Below are positions 37,841-46,522 of a DNA stretch of 64,000 bases, piece after piece. Origin of the DNA: Rhizobium sp. 32-5/1. GTDB lineage: Bacteria; Pseudomonadota; Alphaproteobacteria; Rhizobiales; Rhizobiaceae. The stretch is taken from assembly GCF_029537235.1 (NCBI RefSeq), contig NZ_CP120638.1:1364001-1428000 (forward strand), written 5' to 3'. The position numbers and the translations under genes were made by a program. Numbering within the stretch: position 1 is the stretch's first letter; each line of letters starts with the position of its first letter. Below the pieces are notes generated by a model, which did not search any database, was not told the origin of the DNA, and worked only from the letters and a program-made list of their open reading frames with translations.

Positions 37841-38620
37841 TCAGAGCCCTCCGAGTTTCAGTCTATTGATGGAGAGAAGCAGATCAGAGGAAATGCCGTA
37901 GCCGCTGGAGGATCCGAAGACGGCGAGCGGGTCGTAGGGATCGGAGGAGTTGTTCAGCTCCCAAAGAGCCGTGAACCGCTCCATGAATTTGCTCAGCTTT
38001 GCCGGATCCTTGAAATCGTCGATATCGATCGTCTTTTCGATCGTGGCAACCTGCTTGTCGATGTCGGAAGCGGCGAATTCGTCGGGTAGCTGCATCACTG
38101 TGCGCACAACCTGCGCCAGGGCATTGTCGGCCAGAAGACCGTAGCCACTGGTGATCGACGGCGCCATGCGTTCGAAGTAAAGCGCGAGCCGTACGCCGGA
38201 GTTTTCCTCGCCGGCGTTCTGCTCAAGCGTCTGGCGGGCATACTTATCCGCCACGCCCTTCTGCGCCTTGTCAAAGGATGTTGCCGCCGCGCCATTGCGG
38301 GCGAAGTTCAGCGATTCCACCAACTCCGAATAACGACTGTCCGTCAGTTTCTTGGCGAAGGCGTCCTCACTATCAACACCTTCCGTCAGGACCTTGCGCA
38401 TGAAAGCCTTGGCGTAACCCATGTCTTCCAGGCCGTGTGCCTTGATCGCGTAGTTATAGAGCCGGCTGTCGGCAAAAAACTCGTCGATGGATTTCACATC
38501 GCCGATCTTGGAAAGATAATATTCCGTCTCGCGCGCAACGTCTGGCTGTTCTGCCACGCGCTCCAGCGATTTCGACAGGTCGGCGGTGATGAGTTTGTAG
38601 CTGGTATAGGTCGTCGTCAC
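37841..38620 (-). CDS. DUF1217-type flagellar protein
   Basis: 259 residues, mainly helical and soluble, starting TTTYTSYKLITADLSKSLER and ending SDLLLSINRLKLGGL. The repeated pattern of short helices (YYLSKIGDVKSIDEFFADSR and YNYAIKAHGLEDMGYAKAFM) is that of DUF1217, a family seen in alphaproteobacterial flagellar clusters. Its biochemical role is not established to my knowledge. The start is GTG 38620, after GGGGG. First gene of the minus-strand operon and divergent from motA across 184 bp, which must hold promoters for both. Confidence 0.85.
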   Translation of the reverse strand: MTTTYTSYKLITADLSKSLERVAEQPDVARETEYYLSKIGDVKSIDEFFADSRLYNYAIKAHGLEDMGYAKAFMRKVLTEGVDSEDAFAKKLTDSRYSELVESLNFARNGAAATSFDKAQKGVADKYARQTLEQNAGEENSGVRLALYFERMAPSITSGYGLLADNALAQVVRTVMQLPDEFAASDIDKQVATIEKTIDIDDFKDPAKLSKFMERFTALWELNNSSDPYDPLAVFGSSSGYGISSDLLLSINRLKLGGL

Positions 38621-38804
38621 GACGGCACCCCCGTTGGCTCATATTCGAAACAGCGCAGCACGCGCCCATTGGGCAGAACCTGCATCCTTTTGCTTGCGCG
38701 AACCTGTTCCGGAAGAGGCCGGAAAAAGGCTCCCGGGCCAGCCTCACGCAAGGCAGAAACCGTATCTGTGGCCTTGAAAATTGCGATCTTGGCGGACAAA
38801 AAAC

Positions 38805-39683
38805 ATGAACATCATCATCGGCCTTCTCCTGACATTCGGCTGTATCATCGGCGGCTACATCGCCATGGGCGGCCACATGGAGGTGTTGAACCAGCCCTTC
38901 GAGCTTGTCATCATCGGCGGCGCGGGCATTGGCGGCTTCATCATTGCCAATTCGATGAAGGTGATCAAAGACACCGGCAAAGCCCTGGGAGAGGCCTTTA
39001 CCAACAAAGTTCCGAAGGAACGCCACTATCTCGATACGCTCGGCGTCCTCTACAGCCTGATGCGCGACCTGCGCACCAAGTCGCGCAACGAGATCGAAAG
39101 CCACATCGACAACCCGGACGAATCCTCGATCTTCCAGCAGGCGCCGACCGTGCTGAAGAACAAGGAACTGACGTCCTTCATCTGCGACTATGTCCGCCTT
39201 ATCATTATCGGCAATGCCCGCAGCCATGAGATCGAAGCACTGATGGACGAGGAAATCAACACCATCACCCATGACAAGATGAAGGGCTACAATGCGCTCG
39301 TCACCATGGGCGACGCCTTCCCGGCGATCGGCATCGTCGCCGCCGTTCTCGGCGTCATCAAGGCCATGGGCGCGATCACGGAAGCGCCTGAAGTGCTTGG
39401 CGGCAAGATCGCCGCTGCTCTCGTCGGCACCATGCTCGGCATCTTCCTCTCCTACTGCATCGTCAGCCCGATCATCGCCAACATCAAGACGGTGCGCGAC
39501 AAGCAGGGACGCCTCTACATCATCGTCAAGCAGACGCTCCTTGCCTACATGAACGGCTCGGTCCCCCAGGTTGCGCTGGAATACGGACGCAAGACGATTT
39601 CGGCCTATGAGCGTCCGTCCATCGATGCCGTCGAGCAGGAAATGATGAATCCGGGCGGCGGCGGCGAAAGCAAGGCGGCCTGA
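38805..39683 (+). CDS. motA: Stator protein MotA
   Basis: 292 residues with four membrane helices: two at the start ([20 protein letters not shown] and [20 protein letters not shown]) and two in the second half ([20 protein letters not shown] and [20 protein letters not shown]), around a large cytoplasmic loop. The loop contacts FliG, and the helices with MotB Asp38 form the proton channel. ATG 38805 was chosen over an in-frame start at 38781. First gene of the plus-strand switch operon. Confidence 0.96.
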   Translation: MNIIIGLLLTFGCIIGGYIAMGGHMEVLNQPFELVIIGGAGIGGFIIANSMKVIKDTGKALGEAFTNKVPKERHYLDTLGVLYSLMRDLRTKSRNEIESHIDNPDESSIFQQAPTVLKNKELTSFICDYVRLIIIGNARSHEIEALMDEEINTITHDKMKGYNALVTMGDAFPAIGIVAAVLGVIKAMGAITEAPEVLGGKIAAALVGTMLGIFLSYCIVSPIIANIKTVRDKQGRLYIIVKQTLLAYMNGSVPQVALEYGRKTISAYERPSIDAVEQEMMNPGGGGESKAA

Positions 39684-39686
39684 TCC

Positions 39687-40637
39687 ATGACAGCACACAC
39701 CACCACCGACAACGTTCATCCTTTCGATCGCCGCCTTCTGGCGCGCATGACCGGCGCTCTTGGCGATAGCCAGACCATCGGCAAGATCTGCGGCGATCTC
39801 GGCCATATCTTTTCGGAGTTTCTTCCTGACATTCTCAAGGCAGAAACCGGGCTCGACATCGCTATCGCCTATGCCGGTTTCGATGTGGGCATGAAAAGTG
39901 AGCTGGTTACCGATCTCGGCACTGCCGTCGCGCTCAGCGATGCCTCGCTGCGTAACTGGGCTGCGGATTTCACGCTGAGCTGCGACAGCCCGCTGATCAT
40001 CACGCTGATGGAAACGCTGCTCGGTGCGCCACCGTCTGCCATCGAGGAGCCGAAGCCCCGGGCACTGTCTGCCATCGAACTTGATGCCGCGACGATGATC
40101 TTCGAGAAATTCGCCGATGTCCTGCGTTCGGCGGTCAACGCGAGCGGTGGCTTCGAACCGCTGGTCGGCAGGCCGTACAATTCGGCCACACGTCCAGCCG
40201 ACGATCCGGATGTCGAGGATTGTTACGCAGCCTGCGTCAACGTCACTGTTGGCCTCGGCCCAGTCCTTTCGACATTCTCCGTGATCGTGCCGCAGAAAAC
40301 ACTTCTGAAAACGACGATCGTTTTTCCCAAAGGCGTGGGGCACAACAAGAAAGCAAAGTCCGAATGGAACGAGCATCTGGAACAGCAGGTTCGCCGCTCT
40401 GCGGTAACGCTTGAGGCTCGCATCAAGCTTGAAAGCCTGACGCTTGACACGATCAGCCGCCTGCAACCGGGCGACGTCATTCCTTTTCACGATGCCCAGG
40501 ACGTGCGCGTCGAGGTCAATGCCAATGGCAGGGAGCTCTACATCTGCGAGTTCGGGCGCTCCGGCGCAAAATATACCGTTCGGATAAAGGACACACACGG
40601 ATCCGAGAACGACATTCTTCACCATATCATGGGTTAA
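39687..40637 (+). CDS. fliM: Flagellar motor switch protein FliM
   Basis: 316 residues. The N-terminus is diverged (VHPFDRRLLARMTGALGDSQ), the middle CheC-like domain lacks strong signatures, and the C-terminal SpoA domain (LTLDTISRLQPGDVIPFHDA) is clear. FliM links FliG to the FliN ring and binds phosphorylated CheY2. In rhizobia the motor turns one way and CheY changes its speed. It starts 3 bp after motA. Confidence 0.93.
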   Translation: MTAHTTTDNVHPFDRRLLARMTGALGDSQTIGKICGDLGHIFSEFLPDILKAETGLDIAIAYAGFDVGMKSELVTDLGTAVALSDASLRNWAADFTLSCDSPLIITLMETLLGAPPSAIEEPKPRALSAIELDAATMIFEKFADVLRSAVNASGGFEPLVGRPYNSATRPADDPDVEDCYAACVNVTVGLGPVLSTFSVIVPQKTLLKTTIVFPKGVGHNKKAKSEWNEHLEQQVRRSAVTLEARIKLESLTLDTISRLQPGDVIPFHDAQDVRVEVNANGRELYICEFGRSGAKYTVRIKDTHGSENDILHHIMG

Positions 40638-40697
40638 AAGAACCGCGCTCCGACCCGCAGTATGGTTGGGGCAAGTTTCAACTGGAATAATTCAAAC

Positions 40698-41320
40698 ATG
40701 GCTACCAAAAAGCACCCATTGGCGAACAAGCGATTCCCAACGTCGGCGATGACGAACTCGACCAGGCGATCGACGATCTGCGCGGCGTCCTGAAAAGCGA
40801 CAGCGCAGGAACACTGCCCGGATCCGATTTCGACATGGATTTCGGCGCCGCTGAAACACCTGACCTTTCGTCGGATTTCGGCAGTTCCTTCGGAGACACG
40901 GCTGGCGGCCTTGACAGCTTTGGCGGCGATTTTGGCTCGACCGATTTCGGCGACGATGCGGTTTCCGGAACGGCATTCGGAACGAGCGATTTCGACGGCT
41001 CCAGCGATTTCGGCGGCGCGCACCTCGATGGCAGCTCGACATCCAGCGAACCCGGCAGCAGTCTGACCGCCAATCTCGATCTGATCATGGACATTCCGAT
41101 CGAGGTCCAGATCGTTCTCGGATCGAGCCGCATGCAGGTTTCAAGCCTGATGAATCTGACCGAAGGTGCAACGATCGCGCTGGACCGCAGGATCGGCGAA
41201 GCCGTCGATATCGTCGTCAACGGTCGGGTCATCGGTCGGGGCGAGATTACGGTTCTGGAAGACGATGAAACACGTTTCGGTGTGAAGCTCATCGAAATCA
41301 AGGGTACCAGTAAAGTTTAA
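40698..41320 (+). CDS. fliN: Flagellar motor switch protein FliN (frameshifted near its start)
   Basis: The C-terminal SpoA domain ([20 protein letters not shown] through [20 protein letters not shown]) is typical of FliN. The start is ATG 40698, giving MATKK. The frame breaks at the A run 40707-40711. One more A yields [15 protein letters not shown] and [15 protein letters not shown], then the frame to 41320. The corrected protein is about 207 residues. An unusual Asp/Phe/Gly/Ser-rich linker (about 45-115, with repeated SDFG and DFG units) separates the two ends. The uncorrected reading would start falsely at 40835. Confidence 0.92.
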
Positions 41321-41350
41321 AGCCCAGACCTGGGCCACGAGGATCAATCC

Positions 41351-42382
41351 ATGATGGATTTCGACAATTTCGCGGCACAAGCGCCGACCAGCCCTCTCAG
41401 CCAAATCGACAAGGCTGCGGCGGTCCTTCTCGCTATGGGTAAGCCCATCGCCGGTAAATTGTTGAAATTCTTTACACAGAGCGAATTGCAGGCGATCATC
41501 GCCTCGGCGCAATCGCTCCGATCCATTCCCCCACATGAACTGGAAATCCTCGTCAACGAATTCGAGGACCTGTTTACCGAGGGCGCCGGCCTGATGGATA
41601 ACGCCAAGGCCATCGAGGGAATCCTGGAAGAAGGCCTTTCACCTGACGAAGTCGATGGCCTGCTTGGACGGCGCACCACTTTCCAGTCCTATGAGGCAAA
41701 CATCTGGGACCGTTTGCAAGAATCCGACCCCGTTTCCGTGGCCCAGTATCTCGGCAAGGAACATCCGCAGACAATTGCCTATGTGTTGTCCATGATGCCC
41801 TCGACTTTTGGCGCCAAGGTGCTGCTGCAGCTTCCCGAGCAGAGCCGTGCCGATATTATCAACCGTGCCGTCAATATGAAAAGCGTCAGCCCGAAAGCCG
41901 CAACGATCATCGAAACGCGCGTCTTCGAGATGATGCGCGAACTGGACGCCGACCGGAATTCGACGGGGTCGATCAAGATCGCCGAAGTCATGAACGAACT
42001 GGAAAAGAACCAGGTCGACAGCCTTCTTGCCTCGCTCGAAAGCCTCAACACCGATGCGGTCAAGAAGGTTCGCCCGAAAATCTTCCTTTTCGACGACATT
42101 CTCGCAATGCCGCAGCGCAGCCGAGTCCAACTGTTCAACGACGTCTCTGGCGATATCATCACCATGGCCCTGCGCGGCTCCAGCATGGCACTGCGCGAAT
42201 CGGTTCTGGCCTCGCTCGGCGCACGCCAGCGCCGCATGATCGAGTCCGACCTCTCGGCTGGCGATGCGGGCATCAACCCGCGCGATATCGCAATTGCCCG
42301 TCGTTCCATCACCCAGGAAGCGATCCGCCTTGCCGCCAGCGGCCAGATCGAACTGAAAGAGAAGACGCAAGCCGCAGCCTGA
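41351..42382 (+). CDS. fliG: Flagellar motor switch protein FliG
   Basis: 343 residues with three armadillo-like domains. The EHPQ motif (AQYLGKEHPQTIAYVLSMMP) marks the middle domain. The C-terminal domain (FDDILAMPQRSRVQLFNDVS) contains charged residues that engage MotA. The N-terminal domain binds FliF. It is followed by a strong terminator-like hairpin, so the motA-fliM-fliN-fliG transcript may mostly end here. Confidence 0.96.
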   Translation: MMDFDNFAAQAPTSPLSQIDKAAAVLLAMGKPIAGKLLKFFTQSELQAIIASAQSLRSIPPHELEILVNEFEDLFTEGAGLMDNAKAIEGILEEGLSPDEVDGLLGRRTTFQSYEANIWDRLQESDPVSVAQYLGKEHPQTIAYVLSMMPSTFGAKVLLQLPEQSRADIINRAVNMKSVSPKAATIIETRVFEMMRELDADRNSTGSIKIAEVMNELEKNQVDSLLASLESLNTDAVKKVRPKIFLFDDILAMPQRSRVQLFNDVSGDIITMALRGSSMALRESVLASLGARQRRMIESDLSAGDAGINPRDIAIARRSITQEAIRLAASGQIELKEKTQAAA

Positions 42383-42404
42383 CGTCGGACGTTTTAACAA
42401 ACCA

Positions 42405-42445
42405 CGCGTCAGGCTATTTGAGCCAGGCGCGTGTTTTTGTTTCTC
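42405..42445 (+). terminator. Intrinsic terminator after fliG
   Basis: CACGCG (42405-42410) pairs with CGCGTG (42430-42435), with an inner GGCT/AGCC pairing, followed by TTTTTGTTT. It lies about 22 bp past the fliG stop and separates fliG from flhB. Confidence 0.75.
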
Positions 42446-42585
42446 AACCCGATCAAAAGTAAAAGTTGCGGTTTCTGTGAGGCCAGTCGCTTTAACAGGT
42501 GGTGCCTCTTGCATCCGGCTGGTGTCAGGATCACAACTGGCTGTCGCGCAAAGACTGCGGCTCAGCGCGAGGGCTCGTCGATCTG

Positions 42586-43666
42586 ATGTCTGAAGATCAG
42601 GACAAAGACAGTAAAACAGAACTGCCATCGGAGAAAAAATTGTCCGATGCGGCCGAGAAAGGCAATGTGCCCTTCTCGCGCGAAGTGACGATGTTCGCTT
42701 CGACGATCGGCATCTACATTTTTTTCGTGTTTTTCATGCCGCAGGGCTTCACCACGCTTGCCGAGGCGTTGAAGGACATTTTTGAACAGCCCGAAGCGTG
42801 GCGCATCGAGACATCCACTGATGTCGTCGCCTTGGTCACCCACATCTTCTGGTCGACAAGCGCATTGATGATCCCGATTTTCGCGCTGCTTGTCGTCTTT
42901 GGCCTTGGCTCATCGGTCCTGCAGAACCTGCCCTCGCCGGTTCTTGACAGGATAGCACCGAAAATGAACCGCATTTCGCCCATCGGTGGCTTGAAGCGAA
43001 TCTACGGAGCCCAAGGTCTTGTCGAATTTGGCAAGTCGCTCTTCAAGATCATCATCGTCTCCGTTGTGATCGTGATGGTACTCAAGAATGACTATTACGC
43101 CTCGCTCGAATCGATGTTCTCCGATCCGCTGACGATCTTTACGACGCTGACCGGTGATCTCAACGAGATCATGATCGTCATCCTCTTCGCGACCGCCACG
43201 ATCGCCGTTGTCGATTTTTCTGGACACGCTACCACTGGTACACCGAACTGCGCATGACCAAGCAGGAGGTGAAGGAAGAACTGAAGCAATCACAGGGCGA
43301 CCCAATCATCAAGGCACGACTGCGTTCGATCGCCAGGGACCGCGCGCGTCGGCGGATGATTTCGTCGGTTCCGCGCGCGACGCTTGTCATCGCCAACCCG
43401 ACCCACTTTGCGGTGGCGCTGCGTTATGTGAAGGAAGAAGGCGATGCGCCAGTCGTGGTTGCCAAGGGACAGGATCTCGTCGCATTGAAGATTCGCGAGC
43501 TTGCGGAAAAAACGGTATTCCAGTTTTTGAGGACCCGCCCCTCGCACGCTCAATGTTTGCGCAAGTCTCGGTCGATAGTGTGATTCCACCGGTCTTCTAC
43601 AAGGCAGTAGCCGAACTGATCCACCGGGTTTACGCAACGCAGCCGAACACGAAACGGATGACGTAA
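42586..43666 (+). CDS. flhB: Flagellar export gate and substrate-switch protein FlhB (two frameshifts)
   Basis: The N-terminus ([20 protein letters not shown], then [16 protein letters not shown]), four membrane helices and the autocleavage motif [14 protein letters not shown] are all present, but in three frames. The first break is at the T run 43215-43219: one more T restores [20 protein letters not shown]. The second is at the A run 43507-43512: one more A restores [20 protein letters not shown]. The corrected product is about 360 residues, the normal size. FlhB switches export from hook to filament substrates on signal from MotD/FliK. It lies 200 bp after fliG, beyond a terminator. Confidence 0.93.
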
Positions 43667-43670
43667 GTCG

Positions 43671-44111
43671 ATGAAAAAATGCCAGTATTCCGAACAGCGC
43701 GAGAAAATTGTAGCCGAAGCCATCCGTCCGGTCGCCACAGAATTGCGCCTGATCGACGCAGCCGATTTCATAGCGCTGCTGCGCTTTGAGTCCCATGGTA
43801 GCCTAGCCGATCTCGTTTCATCGGCCGCTGAACTTTACTTCCTTCCCGGCACGGTAAACTTCGGCATCGGGGGCAATTATAGCCTCGATTGGGATACCCA
43901 GCCTGAAATCGTGCTTGATCTCGAGCTGAAGCCCGACGGCGTCACTGTTTATGCCCAACTAGCGCTGGGCAAGGATACCGCCGGCGTGGAAATCAACCAT
44001 ATCGCTTTCCAGACACCCTCAAACGATCCGGACGAAAACACCGCGTTTCTGGCGAAAAGCCTGAATGCTGCAAAATTCGTCACATCCTATCCGACGGCAA
44101 TGGCGAGCTGA
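43671..44111 (+). CDS. Unknown protein linked to flhB
   Basis: I recognise no family. 146 residues, acidic, without signal peptide or membrane helix. The centre has alternating beta-strand patterns (GTVNFGIGGNYSLDWDTQPE, then IVLDLELKPDGVTVYAQLAL), suggesting a small beta sandwich. It begins 4 bp after flhB, so it is translated with it. The stop nearly meets the convergent visR gene once the visR frame is corrected. Motility-related function is inferred from position only. Confidence 0.7.
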   Translation: MKKCQYSEQREKIVAEAIRPVATELRLIDAADFIALLRFESHGSLADLVSSAAELYFLPGTVNFGIGGNYSLDWDTQPEIVLDLELKPDGVTVYAQLALGKDTAGVEINHIAFQTPSNDPDENTAFLAKSLNAAKFVTSYPTAMAS

Positions 44112-44152
44112 CAGCCCGCCATCCTCCCCCGCACTGTTTCGCAGACTGAATA

Positions 44153-44900
44153 TCAGCTGATGTAGCCGAGGCAGAATCGCCTTGGCGATCGCCTGGATTC
44201 GGTTGACGGAATCCAGCTTTGTCGTGGCAACGCCGAGATAGGCATTTACGGTATGAACGGAAAGACCCATTTTCTCGGCAATTTCTTCGCTGATGTAACC
44301 ATCGCCTGCCATCTGCAGGCAAGCGATTTCCCGATCGCTCAAGGATTCCGACGGCAATGCCCGACGCTCATCGGCGCCAAGAATGTCGGTCATTATCTGG
44401 CAACTGCGCCCATGCAGGTCGATGATGACAGCGCTTGAGAGATCAATATAGCTGCCCATGAAAATGACATAGCCATTTCCCTGTGCACCGAGGCGAACGG
44501 GAAAGGCAATGCCGGAAAAGGGCAGGAAACGACCCTTCAAACGATGCGTGAAGCGGGAGAAGTCGGAAACCTCGACAGCCTGATGATCGCCGGTACCGTT
44601 CCACAATATTGGCAGGAGCGATGCATCGAGATGCTCCAGCAGTTGGTCGCTATAGGCCGAGGTCAGATCATGCGCAGTGACTTCCGATCCCGGCCCCCAA
44701 TTATCAAGCACGCAGGTAAGTTTGCGAGACGCCGGCAGTCCGCTCCCGTTAAGACGAAAAACTGCAAAATGCTTGGCATTGATCTGCTTCTGCATCGCCT
44801 GGAGGCGCGCAACCAGTGTGGACGCTCGCGACACCCTTACCTGGCGTCCCGGCTTGCTATCATCAGCAGTGCGTGTCGTGGGCGGCAGGATGTAGACCAT
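44153..44900 (-). CDS. visR: LuxR-type flagellar master regulator VisR (frameshift at 3' end)
   Basis: An N-terminal ligand-binding-like domain (about 1-165) is followed by a LuxR/GerE helix-turn-helix (SLSDREIACLQMAGDGYISE, then EIAEKMGLSVHTVNAYLG). With VisN it forms the global regulator of motility in Sinorhizobium and Agrobacterium, acting on rem. The raw frame runs on to 44019, overlapping the convergent unknown gene by 93 bp. Removing one base near 44173 gives KAIRLGYIS and a stop at 44153, the usual LuxR ending, and removes the overlap. It starts 11 bp after visN. Confidence 0.88.
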
Positions 44901-44911
44901 AGTCGTCGCTC

Positions 44912-45652
44912 CTAGACCAGATTGTTTCGAACAGCGTAGGCAATGGCCTCTGACCGTGTCTTCGTGGCGGTCTTGCGCATGACGCTGGTGATATAGTTGT
45001 TAATGGTATTACGCGAGATGCCCAGAATCGTTGCAATTTCGTCGCTCGTCTTACCCTCGGCAATCCAGAAGAGACATTCGAGCTCGCGCTCCGTCAGATC
45101 GAAATCACGGTCACTGCGAACGCTGCGCTCATTGGCAAAGCTGGCGAAGTAGGCCGTCAGCAGCCCGACGTCGCGGACGCTTTCCTGCGAAAGTATGACA
45201 TCGGTGGGGAAGAGCAGCATCAGCGAAAGGCGGACACGGCCGACATTGAAGGTAATCGAGCAATATTCCCGGCTGATACCACGGCTGATATCGACATCAT
45301 CCGGCAGCGACATGAAGCACGGCTGCAGCACGGACAGGCATTTCTCAAGCTCGTTGGTCTTCGAATGCAGCCCAGACATGACCTTGGCCAGCCTCTTGAC
45401 GACATCGAACGGCCAATCCGAGCATACGACAAAATCGAGCCCTTCATCCTGCGAGAGGTCGTAGCGCGCCAGAAGGTAATGCGTGGCCCCGACATATTCG
45501 GTCAAGGCGGCCAGCCCCTTGCCCAGGTTCCCGCGCTCGGCGAACTCGCCCAGCCTGCGGATCAACTGCTCTCTTGTCGATACTCGGCCAACCATACGCA
45601 CAGATGTCAACGACCCCGCCCAGGTCGCACTTTCAGCTTGTAGAACATCCAT
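44912..45652 (-). CDS. visN: LuxR-type flagellar master regulator VisN
   Basis: 246 residues. N-terminal sensing domain with YLLARYDLSQDEGLDFVV, and a C-terminal LuxR helix-turn-helix (LTERELECLFWIAEGKTSDE, then IATILGISRNTINNYI). It acts with VisR as a heteromer at the top of the rhizobial flagellar cascade. ATG 45652 has GAGGGG 8 bp upstream; longer in-frame readings lack this. Two TTAA-N7-TTAA sites lie upstream. Confidence 0.93.
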   Translation of the reverse strand: MDVLQAESATWAGSLTSVRMVGRVSTREQLIRRLGEFAERGNLGKGLAALTEYVGATHYLLARYDLSQDEGLDFVVCSDWPFDVVKRLAKVMSGLHSKTNELEKCLSVLQPCFMSLPDDVDISRGISREYCSITFNVGRVRLSLMLLFPTDVILSQESVRDVGLLTAYFASFANERSVRSDRDFDLTERELECLFWIAEGKTSDEIATILGISRNTINNYITSVMRKTATKTRSEAIAYAVRNNLV

Positions 45653-45925
45653 AATTTTGCCCCTCGTTATGGACTCGCCGTCCTGCTCGAAGCGCCTTCG
45701 CCGCCGCCGCCGACAGCTTTTCCCGGGCGTTCCGCCACCCGGCACAGACGCAAATCAGTACGCGAATCACTACATAAAATGTACATCGCCCCCTGCGAAA
45801 AACTACTGCCATCTTCTCGGGATTTACTTTTGACCACATTCATGAGTCGATTCGGGCGCTATCAGGAGAAAACCGCGCCTCGTCGCTGCAGGCACTCATA
45901 AGGGATTTTCAAGCGCCTGATATCA

Positions 45926-45940
45926 TTAACTTTTTGTTAA
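45926..45940. promoter_or_regulatory. CtrA-like site upstream of visN (proximal)
   Basis: TTAACTTTTTGTTAA: two TTAA boxes with exactly 7 bp between, forming a near-perfect palindrome, 274-288 bp upstream of the visN start. Confidence 0.5.
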
Positions 45941-46267
45941 TCTACTCGCTCGGCAATCTGTTATTTTTTGCTTTTGCAGCACAGATTCGGCAGCGTGAAC
46001 GGAAGATTTTGGAGCGGAAACGAGTCGGGGAACGGGCAAGCCAGACATTCGAAAAGATCATTTTTCTATTTGATTCTCCGCCTGTTGCCAAATTGCATCA
46101 ACCACGTCGACAGTCGAACCTCGGATGAATCCATTCTCGCCAAGCTTAACTTTGGATTCCTATTTAAGTAATATTCTGGATATATTGAGTCTTAGCGCGG
46201 CCGAGCTTTTTCCGACAGAGTCTTGCGATATTTTTCAGAAACAACAGCGAATCAAAAGACCGGTAAT

Positions 46268-46282
46268 TTAACATTTTGTTAA
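46268..46282. promoter_or_regulatory. CtrA-like site upstream of visN (distal)
   Basis: TTAACATTTTGTTAA within an 8-bp perfect inverted repeat (ATTTAACA-TTT-TGTTAAAT, 46266-46284). Same consensus and spacing as the proximal site, about 616-630 bp upstream of visN. Confidence 0.45.
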
Positions 46283-46459
46283 ATATAACGAATCGAGCCA
46301 AGAGCTTTATCGGGCATGTGGGCGTGACCGATTCTTGTCATAGACTCTGCGAGACTCTGGAATACAGCGCGCATCCGTCCACTAATTTTCCGACGCCTTA
46401 CCGGAAGGCTGTGGTGAATTGTCGGTCGGCTCCTGTCGCGCCACGAGGATTCAACAAAG

Positions 46460-46479
46460 ATCCCGCACGATGGCGGGAT
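46460..46479 (-). terminator. Hairpin after fliF
   Basis: ATCCCGC/GCGGGAT, a 7-bp stem with a 6-nt loop, about 44 bp past the fliF stop on the minus strand, followed by CTTTG. A likely end of the chemotaxis-fliF transcript. Confidence 0.6.
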
Positions 46480-46522
46480 TTTGGAGCGCTGGGTCCTGTC
46501 TAAGATCGGACCGGATTTCCTG

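Larger units (their letters stand above)
45653..46522. other. 870-bp gene-free region between visN and fliF
   Basis: No supported gene on either strand; the short open frames here have no ribosome site or family pattern. AT-rich in the middle (about 45910-46290). It must hold the visN-visR promoter, and contains two CtrA-like sites and the fliF terminator, listed separately. Its size is unusual for this compact cluster. Confidence 0.65.

Noticed and set aside
38454-40625. Minus-strand open frame of 723 codons opposite motA and fliM
   Set aside because: Antisense shadow; it also runs through the divergent promoter and into the DUF1217-type gene in another frame.
43208-43666. Programmed frameshifting as an explanation for flhB
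   Set aside because: Both breaks are single-base losses in runs, like those in unrelated genes here, and FlhB is not known to need recoding.
45934-46128. Short plus-strand frame of 64 codons upstream of visN
   Set aside because: No ribosome site and no protein pattern; it overlaps a likely regulatory site.
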